Below are positions 28,287 through 46,300 of a stretch of 64,000 nt of DNA, one piece after another (positions within the stretch are counted from its first letter, which is position 1; every line of letters begins with the position of its first letter). A model generated the notes under the pieces. That model had not been told where the DNA came from. It ran no database searches and saw only the letters and a program-made list of their open reading frames with translations. The stretch lies in assembly GCA_013365325.1 (NCBI GenBank), contig JABVXV010000075.1, forward strand, positions 62,001 through 126,000. The letters run 5' to 3'. The position numbers were made by a program, and so were the translations under genes. Source of the stretch: Dipetalonema caudispina. Lineage: Eukaryota > Nematoda > Chromadorea > Rhabditida > Onchocercidae.

Positions 28287-31200
28287 TAAGATCAAGCAAT
28301 GCCTATAAGTTAGGCCTTTTCATCGAGTGAAAATCACAATATGGATCTAGTTCCAATGGTTCTTCGTACCCTTAAGCTCTTCCAAATAATATATCTATCT
28401 CTATATATAAATAGATACGCAACTAATAAAGATATCTCGTGGGAATTTCGGCAAAGATACAAGAGGCAAAGAGTAGAAGAGAGGGAAATTCTGTGGAATT
28501 CATGGAAATGGTCCTTTTCAGACTAATCACAATTACAATACATAATCAAGTTTTTGAAATTCTACGTACGATATTATTAATGTTGCTGAAATACGGTTAC
28601 ATGTAGGATATAATCATCCCAGTATCCCAACAATAAATTAAGCATCATATAAGCGGAACCGTGGAATCGGAAACCCTCCCATCAACACCACATTTCCAGT
28701 TAACTCAACGTCACGCTAACGCATACAATCCAATCATTTTGTAGCCCGAGCCGTAGTTTATTTTATTCAGCTGATGAATCCTTCTTCACGTTGTTGTACG
28801 TGTCGCACACCTCCCGAAAGCGTTTTAATAACAAGTTGGAGTAAAGGTAAATATAAACGAATTATGGATATAATGCTAAATTTTTCAATATTCTTAGCAG
28901 ACTTTTTCATTTTAAATGGATATGTATCGTTTTTTTTTTCCCCTTTTTATCTTTCTATTTCATCATTTTCTCTCTTAACTTTGCTCATCTGTTAGCTGCA
29001 GATAGATGCTCTTCTTTCTAATTACTACCTGTCTTATTCTGCGATATAACTGTTTAGAGTGTTATTTGATGGTGTATTATATTTGAACACACTTTGGGAT
29101 TATATGATCGACTTCATCGTAAAGATTTTTTATATTAGCTAAGGTTAAAGCAAAATTTAATCTATAGATATTTTGTAATTACCAAAGCTTAGAGTTATTA
29201 GATGCTTATTATATAAGCAAATGATTACTTGAGTATAACACTGCTACACCACTACTGGTTTCTTCAGCATTAAAAAAGTCGGATGAGATCAAGTTTTTCA
29301 TTATGATCCTGTCAGGATGATTCTGCTATTGGGAGTTTAATGGATAATTTGTTGTAATTGTAATTGGAGGTCAGCTGGTTAGATATCTCTAGTTCGGTAT
29401 TTAATTCTGTAATTATTTCAATTCACTATATTTATCGTATTGTTACCCGATTGTATCTGTTCTTTAAATTTGAATTTCACTCCATTATAAGGCAATTACT
29501 GATAGCCTTATTGTGACTTTCCTATTGAAATTACAATCATTTTTTTATTCCCGTGCTACACATACTGTTTTTCTAATTATGGTTCAACAAGTGCAACATA
29601 AAAAAAGAAAAAAAAAAAGCTCACTTTTCCTTTCTATTTATATTCAGAATAAAAAAAGTACTGAGAGCCTCAATTTCGGAAGGGACAAAGAGCATCATCA
29701 TTTCACTACGGGCTAAAGATAATTGTTTAAATCTGTTGGGGAAGTTACGTATAATAATTTATGCAATGACAGGACTAAGTTTTAGAAGAATCTTTTTGAA
29801 GACGGTTGGAGGTGGGATTGAAAATTTCGAAGAATTCAAATTCTAGCTGATGTATTGTGCATACCTATGTTCGGTGATAACAAGAAACAGTTGAATGAAT
29901 GTGCTCCTGAGATGTATTTAAGGATTCTGGGATATTAGGTCTGCAAATAGGAGATGCTACTATCCGTTCCGTATTTTTGCGAGGAGAGAATTATTGTTTT
30001 CAATTTCAAAATACTTCCATCCCCCCAAATATATAATGGTTTTTGAATAGGTTCATCGCTTCACAGTTTCTGTTTTTTCTTCCATTTTCTCAATAACTTT
30101 CTTTTTAGAATAAGATGAGCTAAAAATCTGTAGATTTAAATCTGCTGCATACTCTCCTCATCATATATTTTAGGAAGGGAAGTTTTTTAAACAACACGAC
30201 CATTTGCTTTTTCTGTATTGTTACTCGATTGGAATCATTTTCAGCCTTTTTGTGGTGTAGTGAGCATTCACCCAAAGTTGTTGTTGTCTTTTCTTGTCTT
30301 TTTTTAGGTCTGTAAGGTGTTGTGAGTTTTTTTTCGTTACGTCTGCAATTTCCTTCGTCACTTCAACGTGTTTTTATGGCCTTGTTCAAAGCTTTTTAAA
30401 TTAACCCGTACGGTAAAGAAGAAATCTGCTAATCTATTCTTCTTGCTAAACTAAACTTCCCTTTCCGCGATGCTTGCAAAAGCACAGTGTCTTATGTGTT
30501 TTTGTCATTTCAATCAATAATTTGACGAGTACAGTGGTTGTTTGTCATGTGTTTGGACCGTGAATCTTTCATGTACCGGGTACGTTAACTGTTGGATCCA
30601 GTTATTCTCATTTGTGCATGTTTCATGGCATATTTTTTATTGCTGTTAAAGCAATAAAGAAATTTCAGAGCTACTCAATTCAAAATTCGAAAAGAGAAAA
30701 AATTGGCACGTTGTAGTTTAAAGCTAAGTATAAGTGGATACGAGCATTGTGGTATTTGTTTATTGCAGGCTTTAAAGTCTTTACTTGGAATAACTTAGGC
30801 ACCATTCAAGGGAATTTCAAGTGGTATTCATTCATCCTTACCTTCCTTACCGTATTATTCTTTCTTTGTGTTCTCCGCCCATCTTCCTTTCTGTTTTCTT
30901 TCATTTGATTATGAATGCTTTTATGAAGTCGTTTTCTATGCATTTTTGAGTTTATGTGTATCGCATATGGCGAATTGATAAATGATTATTGGTGGAGCAT
31001 AAGATTTTAAATGATATGAATGTATAATAGTTTGTATGATTAAATTCATTAAATTCGTTCGTTTCAATTAATTTGAACCAAATTGCACAGTGATGTGTTA
31101 GTTGAAGCAATTTTCATCTCCCTTTTCAATGCTTGATGAATTTGAAACCATTAACATATTAAAATAGAAAGATCAAGATAAAATTATTAGCCAGCGTTAA

Positions 31201-31861
31201 GTTGGAAGTTCAATTGATTTCGATGGTTGACTTATCAGGCTTAAGTCCTATTAACTAAATGATATAAAGTGAAACAGCAGAAATCTGACAGCTTTTGAGA
31301 TTCTTACTTTAAAATAAATTTCGTTGACCGAATTTGTAAATTTAGTTTGATATAGATTAACACTTCGTAAACATCCTCAGTCGTGTTGCACTCTCGAGCC
31401 GCAATGTCCCAGTGTTTACTGTATAAAGAAATTAACATTTTTGTAAATAATTCAGTAAAACCCATTGTATGGATTCCATTTTGCTACGTAAAAAAAGGAG
31501 CAATTAGAACGGTTATAGTGAAGCAGAAACATAATTGCGTTACTCTAAGCATTGAATTGGCATAAGCAATTTTGTTAGCTAACCCTCCTTTAGTTTGCAC
31601 AAAAACAGACATACAAGCACTTTCTGCAAAATCTTTCAATAGTTTTGTCTGTTCCTGTTAGTAACATGTTGCATTTTGATGTATTGTCGATCTGCGTGGG
31701 CTTTCAAAAATTTATATTTTTCCAATTTACTTAGTCAAACTGTTGTATAAATTCTTTATAGTATCACGGTATTATCCACATTACAGTTGAATGTAACACG
31801 TTCAATGTGCAAATGAAGCAGAGATCTAGTTCAGTGTAGGATTATTTTCAGGTAATAAACA
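28287..31861. promoter_or_regulatory. Shared upstream region of the PROPPIN and SEC14-like genes
   Basis: A 3.6-kb intergenic stretch between two divergently transcribed genes, so it must contain both promoters. It is AT-rich with several T-rich, pyrimidine-skewed stretches. No coding frame is supported and I recognise no specific regulatory element. The right edge carries the TTTTCAG acceptor ten bases before the SEC14-like ATG. Confidence 0.45.
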
Positions 31862-37861
<6,000 letters not shown>

Positions 37862-40262
37862 CAGCAAGCAGTTCGAACAAAATCTAGCTAGTATTTTTCG
37901 AACATGATGGTTTTCATGTTTCGAAGAAATCTAGTGAGTAATTTTTTGTAGATGGCGGTTGTTTTTATATTATACTGATTTTGGCTTATCAAAACATCGT
38001 ACTGCTTTGCCTCGTCAAAGTTATCGATCTGTTGGCCGATCTAAAAGCAATAAATTATTCCCAGTGGCCATTTTGTTCATGTATGACTTTAATATAATAA
38101 ATCTTGGGAAAAAAGTGATACGAGTGAGTTTGAATCTGTGAATAAAAAGCTGACTGACTAATTAAACATGTCGCTTTGATAGGATTATTCTGGACGTATT
38201 TGATATTCAATGAAATTCCACTTGTGCAATTATTAGTTTCATTCGACAAGTGCGGCACTGATAGAGAGCAGTGGGATGTTTCGCGGTTATTTCTGTTTTT
38301 CTGAGGTAGTATTCATTTTCACTGAATTTCTTTTATATACTATATACCTCTTTTAATACTGGTGTATTTGTTATAATAGGGTATTGAGTAAGAATTTAGG
38401 AAGAGTTGTTAACGGGAATTTGAGAAAGTATCAACTCTCACCATAAGATAATGTATTGACCAACTAAATCTACTGTTGCTGCTGTGCCGTTCAGCTTGCA
38501 AGTTGTCTTGATACTCGGGATTATTTGTTCATATAGAATCAGAATGGATAATTAAATACTCATGTCGTAGTTTTGTTTTGCTTTTCTTTCTTTGTTTCAC
38601 TTAACATAATTTTTTCTGATTGTCCGAATCACGTGTGATTGCACCGTTTGCTCAAAAATGACCTACTAGGACTTATCAGTACATAAGTATGTTATTATGA
38701 TTAGCATATATGTGTTGATGATAATTTTATAAATGGTATTCTTTTTTCTGTGATGTATTTTTCTATCCATTTACGGCTGTATTAATGTGAATATTTTTTC
38801 TGTGGTGTTCGAGAAGTTGTTAAATCAGGCCACACTTTGAATTTTTTTCAGTGGTATTTTTCGAAGATTCAAATACAATTGTGGAACATTAAAAAAATGA
38901 AATTAACCTTTTTCTCTGCATAATTTTCCAGAAATAGAAATGAATGTTTCAGAATATCTGTTTGAATGCTGAACTTTTTTGCTGGTACGTTTTATGTAAT
39001 GCAGTGGTAGGGAAGCTACATGATGGCCTATAGAGTGCCTCGTTTAACAGTCATTCTTGCTGATTGTAGTGTGCATATCCCGACTCTTTTGATTGATTCT
39101 TCATTTGTTATGTGATTTGTTCAAGTTACTAAACCTATTTTTTTGGCTTGTCAAGCTTTTTCATGCTAATTTGACTTCTGAATCCTGAGTGAAGATGGTT
39201 TTTGACCTGGAACAAATTCACTTCCGGGTTTGATTTACTTTTCAATTCAAACTTGTGGTTAAGTATTTCACCATTAACAGCCATCGGTTTAAAGAAGAAA
39301 CTACTTGGCTTGTTCGGGACGTGCTAATATTTCCACATAAATTTACAGCTAAATGATCGAAAGATTGTTCATACATAGGGTTAGTTATTTGTGGATTCTG
39401 ACCGATATGCTCTCATTGCAGTTTTCCGTAAATTTTCTTTTTAAAAAAGAAGACAGTAACGTGGTTTCTGCGGTTTTAAGGAGAATTTTTATTGTTGTCA
39501 CGGAAGGGTACGTCTATTCACTCCATTTTTGGATACTTCGTTCTTTCAGCATGCAGCGATGCCAGCTGCTGAGGGCTACCACTTATTTTGGTAAAATATT
39601 GTAATAGAGTGATGTGTCCCTTACTTAATGCATGTATCGACGAAATTTGTGTTTTTGTGAGCTGAATTTTCGCCTGCTGAAGGACATATTCGATTAAAAG
39701 GAGTTGACTGTTGGAATATTTGGTGGTAGCGTTGCTGCAAGCTTATATTCGCGTTCAAAACTTGATCTTATTTCTTTATTCGGAAACTTCTTGTATCCTT
39801 AACCATGTAGAAGTGCTGCCTTACGGGCATGAAATTCTGCTTTGGAAGTATGTAAAATATCACAGTAATATATAACTGACGAAAGATTTCATCCTTCAGA
39901 CTGGAAGGAAATCTGGAACGTTAAAATTCCCAATTTCGATGGGAATAGCAAGTAGAAATGACTGATTAAGAAACGGATGGATGCCTCATGTTGAGGATAT
40001 TTGTATTTACTGCAGGAGTTTCTGAAGACATCTGGAGGCGGGAAGAATGAAATACTAAGAAGTCTAATTTAAGCCTTTCTGTTACGCTGAATTTACGCAA
40101 CGACTTGCAATGCATGCGAAGAACAAATTGAACGATTTGAGGTCATCCGACAGGTTCTCTCCGTTTAATATCGGGCCGGACAGACGGGTTTTTCGCCACT
40201 TTATTGCAAAAAAAGAAATGGAGTGTCGCAGCGTTTCTTCTGTTGTAGTGTAAGAATAGCTG
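37862..40262. other. Intergenic region between the SEC14-like and DOMON genes
   Basis: Two plus-strand genes flank these 2.4 kb. The left part should be the SEC14-like 3' UTR; an AATAAA occurs near 38049-38054. The rest is AT-rich DNA without supportable coding content. Spliceable-looking short frames near 39353-39590 were considered but could not be joined into a product. Confidence 0.5.
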
Positions 40263-42458
40263 ATGGCTAGTTGGTTTGTCGTTCTTCAGATGCTTTCTAT
40301 GACTTGTCTCTGTTATTTCGTTTCAGGTGTGTTTTTTTAAACATGGATGTATATTTTTTTAGGTCAGGTTGAGAAATTAATTTGTGCAAATTTCACGAAA
40401 AGTTTTTGCGTAATTTGCACAAACTAATTTCTTGGTTTTGGAGCAATAAAAGTGGGAGATATATTTAGAGATTGTAATAAAAGCCACAGTCGAAATCGAA
40501 AATTAAAGTTCATTGATTGAAGAAAGACAAATTTGTAAGTCAAGTTAATTTCTAAATGATTATCCCATAATTTAATCTACGTAGTGGCAGCAACAGTTTT
40601 TGCAGCAGGCTTGTAAAGATGAAGAAATAGTTATAGTCATTTAACATCAATTTCACAATGCAGTCAAAATTGCTTGGTAAAATGAGGTTGGCTTCCGCTT
40701 TCATATTAATCAAATAGAGGAAATATCGGATTGTATATCAATGACAACAAAATGGGGCAAAAAATTGACTAAAAATCTTGTTGTTGTTCTAAAAAGAATG
40801 TAGAAGCAGTTATCCAATTTATGCCTGCAACTGAAGGAAGAATGAGAGACTAGCCGATCCAAGAAAGCTTTGAATAGATTATATTATGTATATCTTAGAT
40901 GGATCTTCCATAATGCTTATTTGGCTTCGAAAAATTTAATTATATTCTTAAGTATTTAATTACATACTTATCTTGCTTTCTAAGGAAAAAATAATTAGCT
41001 AACTCTCTTTTAAGCAGCATCCAATCAATATCAGATGAATGAAAAACGACCATTCTCAGCATCACTCTTTATCTATTTATTGTCTTGGGTCGTTTGATTT
41101 TAGTTCATTACACTAATTTATCATTGGGCAATCGTATTCCAAATGGTTTTATTGGTCTTTAATACAGATTTTAGCTCCGGAAATTTTATTTATCAAATAC
41201 GAAAATAATATGAGAAAAATTTTGAACCACGAGTGTTTCCGCTGCTTACTGGTTTTAGCACACATGAGAAATTGCATTTAAACAAAGGTAGAATTAAAAA
41301 CGCAAATTCTCTTTCGGCATTTAATTATTCCTGTCTTCTAATGTTGAATCCAGTTCAACTTCCTATTATTACAATTAATGACACTTGCATCTGTGATACT
41401 TCATGCAATAACAATTAATCATTCTTTCGAGTGATACCTCAGAAAAATTGTGACGCACCAATCCGATTCTCACGTTTATAGACGAGTTTGCTATAAGCTT
41501 ACGAAACACAATCAATTCTAAGAGCAGAGAAAATAATTGTTGGTGTTAAAACAGATACAATTGAAATTAGATAGAAATTATCATACTCATTTTTTTAAGA
41601 ACTAAATTTAAGCAGTAATTTAGGATGTGCAGCAGCATGTCAATACCAACAAGGACAGTATCAATTACGATTCGCAAGGGATCAACAATATGTTCATCTT
41701 CAACTTACATATATTCGTTATCCAACAGGAACTAACACTTGGACTGGCGTCGCTTTTGGAAAGTCTATGGTTAATATATGTTTGAATAAGTTGTGCGGGT
41801 CTAAAACTTATCGTTTGATATAAAAGTCGAAGATTTATGATCTCAGAGTTAATGCATGAGATTTTAAATTTGTATACAGTATTGAATTTAATTGTTTTAG
41901 AATGATGGTCTTGATTTCATTGGCGTACGTATATTGGGCAACAAGGTATTAGTAAGTGACGAATTTGTCCGAGGCTTTAGACCACCGGCATTAGATGCTA
42001 TACAAAATGTAATTATCCAACACGCTTCATTACATGATGGCAATTTGCGGGTACGACTTGCTAGACCAATACTTTCAAATGATACTGCTGACTTCTCGCT
42101 GGCTAGCTGTTTGCCTTGGCAGGTCGGTCCCGTTATCTGATTAATTAGGGAAATACTGGCATAGTTTTTAAATTAATTTTAAGACCGAACTACGATTATG
42201 CAGATTTGATCGCTTGTCTTAACAATACTGGATATACGCACCGTTTGATTTACATTACTTATGTCCAGCTGTTCATAACGGTAGATGTAGAAATAACTAA
42301 ACTAGATTTTTTTTTTTTTCCAGTTTCCAATTGCGTTATCGCCACTCGATATCACTGGACAAATTCGTAAGCACCAAATCACTCCTCAGGGAATGGTTGT
42401 CTGCATGGATCGATGTCCGTGCGGACCTGCTTCCACCCCGAACCAATGCCAGTTATGA
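40263..42458 (+). CDS. Small secreted DOMON-domain protein
   Basis: Exons: 40263-40326, 41624-41769, 41901-42122, 42324-42458; sum 567 nt, 188 aa. Exon 1 encodes MASWFVVLQMLSMTCLCYFV, a typical signal peptide, and its phase-1 donor joins exactly to exon 2. The mature part has the DOMON pattern: a strand with HLQLTYIRYPTGTNTWTGVAFG, then VLVSDEFVRGFRPPALDAIQN, RVRLARPI, and a closing CLPW. It ends with a Cys-rich tail (CMDRCPCG ... QCQL) that could form disulfides. DOMON domains bind haem or sugars in other proteins. No catalytic (monooxygenase) or cytochrome b561 partner domain is present, so I infer a stand-alone extracellular ligand-binding protein. Exon 1 is placed by signal peptide and phase alone across a 1.3-kb intron, and is less certain than the rest. 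That intron carries a precursor-like hairpin. Confidence 0.82.
40366..40438 (+). ncRNA. Candidate miRNA-precursor-like hairpin in DOMON intron 1
   Basis: Arm 40373-40392 (GAAATTAATTTGTGCAAATT) and arm 40412-40431 are reverse complements with a single mismatch across 20 positions. The 19-base loop can itself pair further (ACG with CGT, AAAA with TTTT). Outside the arms, mostly G-U wobble pairs extend the stem a few more positions. Size and shape suit a short nematode pre-miRNA on the sense strand of the host gene. I recognise no known miRNA seed, so it could equally be a small palindromic repeat. Confidence 0.35.
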
Positions 42459-43319
42459 TAACGATTAATCTTTTAATGTTCTGAAATTGATTCATTTTCG
42501 TACAATAGGTTTTATTTTATCAGGGCGACTTATTTATATAAAGTTATTTTCCAAATTTAACGAAGATTTATGTTACCCGTGCTTTATGTAAACAATGAGA
42601 TAATTATAAAATCTACCACCCTTTTACGGTGAAATATAATCGAAAAATGAAGGTAAAATGATATTAATCATAAGCAAGTCTCACGCCATTAAAATACTAC
42701 AATTACTGCCTTTTATGCTTTTCCATTTATTCTCTGTAATAGGAAAGAGACGAATGTATCGGAGCATGATGGTACCGTGAATACTCCTAATTTCTACATA
42801 AAAACATTCTGCAAAAATTTTCTTTTTCGTCCTCTACAGTCTATTCTCGATGGAATGGAAATAAAATCCCTCAATGATAGGTTCACGAAATAAAAAAACA
42901 TGCAAATAGCAAGACATGATCGTACAAAACAGTAAGTTAATAGAATTGACAAGATCCATATAGTTTCAGTGGTAGTATGAAAAGAAATATGATATTTATT
43001 GGTTTCCCAGAAAGCTTCAATTATGCAGTTCTTTTGGTTCAGAATAGAATACCAGAATACGAATGACAACTTTGCAGAATTTCTTGGGAAACAATCATAC
43101 AAATCTCACTATAGGAATAAATAAATAATTTAACAGGTTAAAAGAATGTTACTATACTGAAAATTTTATTGTAATAGTACGAAGATTTTAGCTACAACAA
43201 TTGTTTTATCATTCCATTATTTAAGATGTAGTTGTTTACAACACTAATCCTAAACAGAAAAATTTATGGCTGATCCTGATAGCAATCAGTTGATATTTGT
43301 CACAATCCATTCAATAGAA
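42459..43319. other. Convergent intergenic region (DOMON and SGSM3-like 3' ends)
   Basis: Two convergent genes end here, so the 860 bases should contain both 3' UTRs. The sequence is AT-rich. A 102-codon minus-strand frame at 42794-43102 has no recognisable features and I treat it as chance. Confidence 0.5.
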
Positions 43320-46300
43320 TTATAAATCCCAACTAAACAGATGATGTTTAATTAGCATATCTCGCACACCCTCTTTTAATGGCTGATCAAACGAACTTCG
43401 TATCGTAGTTGGTAGCATGTTCGAAAAGGCCTGAAATTAATATAGATTGTATAAAAACACTACTTTATTTAATTATTTAAAAGTTAGACTGTTTACTGAA
43501 CTGTATTGGACTGGAACAATTTGTTTCATATTTAGGAGAATGGGATTTATAACATATATAATGCGTGTGAATGAAAATTACACTTAAACAGTTGTGGAAT
43601 TTCGTTACATTTCAAGATTAGAAAAACAAAAAAACGAGAACAAATAACTTAATGCAGCACAACGAGAATCGGTTGGATCATTTTTGGCCAATCCTTCAGA
43701 ATCATACATGATCTCTGAGATATCTCTAGATAGTAATTTACTAAGTCTATGATGTTTCTCTAGAGAAATATATAAAAATACCTTTTTTTTCAGTGTCTCA
43801 TTTAAATTCAAATTCTTTTTCCTTCTGACAATATCCGCAACTTCATAATCAACACTTAAATTAAAGGAAAATTGTGCCAGAAGTCGCAGTTCACATTTGA
43901 TCTATAAAAAAAAAAAAGAAAAAATAAAATCATGTTTTTATATCTTTTTATTTTGACAATAACCACACTTATTTAAATGCGAAACCCGAAACATCCAATA
44001 TTTTGTCTGATTTCTGAACGTGCCTTCGCTTCATCTAATTGATTCTCAAAGTTATTTGCCTTAATGAAGCATCTAAGAATATCTTCAATGTTATCATGAA
44101 CAGTCATGAATAGCAGAACCTACGCAATTTCGAAATTCAAAAGAGAAATTTCAAAAATGCTAACCTGTCTCCATATGGGTGATCGTATAAATGACCATGA
44201 ATGATAAAATTTAATTCTGATTTGTTCTTGTTCTGGACAACTACACAGCAAATCAAACCACAAATGAAGACATTGTTCGCAAACTGCTAGAGCAATTAAA
44301 GAACGAAATTTTACATCCATTTGTGCACCAACTGCATTGTGCGATTCGTTGATCAATTTCACAGCTCGGAATAACAGTTCTTCTGGTGTTAATACCTAGT
44401 AAGCGTAAGTTGACAACAGGTCCTATGTATTATTTTTGAGATATCGCTTAATTTGTAATGCTATTTAAATTTATTCCTACCATTAAAATTTGCTACGAGT
44501 GCTAATTTTTATTGCATTCAAACTGTACTGTTTCTGACATCGAGTATTATATTATAATATTCAGATTCCGTGAGAAGGGGGTATTAAAATATACTCTTGG
44601 AAATTCGATTAAGCTGATGTCGGAATTAAATGCTGGACTGATAAGGAGCATCAACTTTCCAAAAGAAGCTCGTAATGCCAACTACCCATCTATTTGTTCA
44701 TTTACTAATTACATTTCCGATGAAGTGATATCAAATATGAAAGATAATCAAATGCTGCATGATAAACAATGTAGAAAAATAAAATATACTCTTGCTTTCG
44801 TCCAGCTTAAAAGAACCGGACAAGTTTAAAGTCTTTCTTAATAATGCGATCATCATTCCTACCAAATAAATTCTGATGTGGATTTCTGTAGTTAGATTAG
44901 CTGAATCTTAATGTTGATTATTACAATTCACAAAATTACACAGATTTAATGATGGAATGGGGTTTATCCCGAAAATAATTTAGCTAGCATGTTTGCCTTC
45001 CTTTTGCTAGCAAACGTCAGGTTTGATTCCAACTAGGAATCTTAACGTAATCTCCAAGCATGTCTTCAATAAAATTTTAATTGTTTCAAAACTCAACTTT
45101 AAATTATGAAATTCGCAAACAGCGATCTCTTAGACTACCATGAAAAAATAAATGTGTAGTTCTCTATGAAAGTATATGCCAAAAAACCATTAAAAGAAAA
45201 AAGATATCAGAATTACCTCGCCATCTTGGTCCAAACTGAATGTTGAACAAAGTGTTAGACGGGAATACACGGCGTTATAATGTTTTTGCACAAAACTTTG
45301 TGAAATCTCTTCTACAAAAAATGATTCATTTCAAATCATTCAAGGAGAAAGGAAATTACTTTTTTCTTTTAAATAACAAAAAAATACCAATGAAAAGCCA
45401 TGGATGTGAAGTGAAATTAAGTACACCCGATTTTCGCAATCCATGCTCTAAAATCAATTTTAACGCTGAAGCTAAACGTCTACGGATTTTATCTGTTATC
45501 TCTGGACAAACTGCTTCATCACCGTATATTGTATAATCACGCCCACGGTCATCAACTATCTGAAAATGAAAGGCATAAAGCCATCAAATTTCAAGAAACA
45601 GAAATAGAATATTAATGTATTTTGAATAGAAAAAAATAACCTCAACAAATTTTGCAGGAAACCATCCTCTTAGTCCATTTACTTCACCAACCCAACAGTG
45701 TTCATCTTTTTCACAAATGACTGTTATTATATCATTCTTCCTGTAAGTGACAATATTCGTTATGAGTAAATTCATTTACATGAAGGATTTTTTTTAGTGA
45801 AACTGAAAAGTGGAATCAAATAAAAAAAAAAAAAAACCGAAAATTCGAACCTAAATCCTAATTCATCCTCATCTTGCCGTCTAAAATCTAATAATGCTCT
45901 CGCACGACGATATTCATGATGTCTTGTTTTTAAAAATTCCTCCTTCTCATTTTGCTGATCCTCTGCCGAATAGTCTGCCTAAAATGAAATTTTGTATAAC
46001 AGTTTAGAGCGGTAAATAAAAATTTGTGATATGATAAAAATAACTTGAAATGAATAGACCTGTAAGTTGACTATTCTTTTAAACGACTCATCGCATTCAA
46101 TGAAGTATCGACAGATATGCAAAACGGCATCTCGTAAATCGACGATAAGTTCAGTAAGCCGAACATTTTTCATCTTCGGATCACTTTCCATATCCTGAAA
46201 ATGATTCATGAATAGATATCAATTCCTAGAAGCAAAACAACTTCATCGTTTGAAATTGTGAAAATGAATTATGGCGCTTAAAACGAACGTTTTAGGCACT

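Noticed and set aside
39353..39604. Short spliceable frames upstream of the DOMON gene considered as its first exon
   Set aside because: They lack a signal peptide; the exon at 40263-40326 supplies one and joins in the required phase.
44980..45040. tRNA T-loop-like string (GGTTTGATTCCAACT)
   Set aside because: The T stem does not pair properly, and no acceptor stem or anticodon arm can be folded around it.
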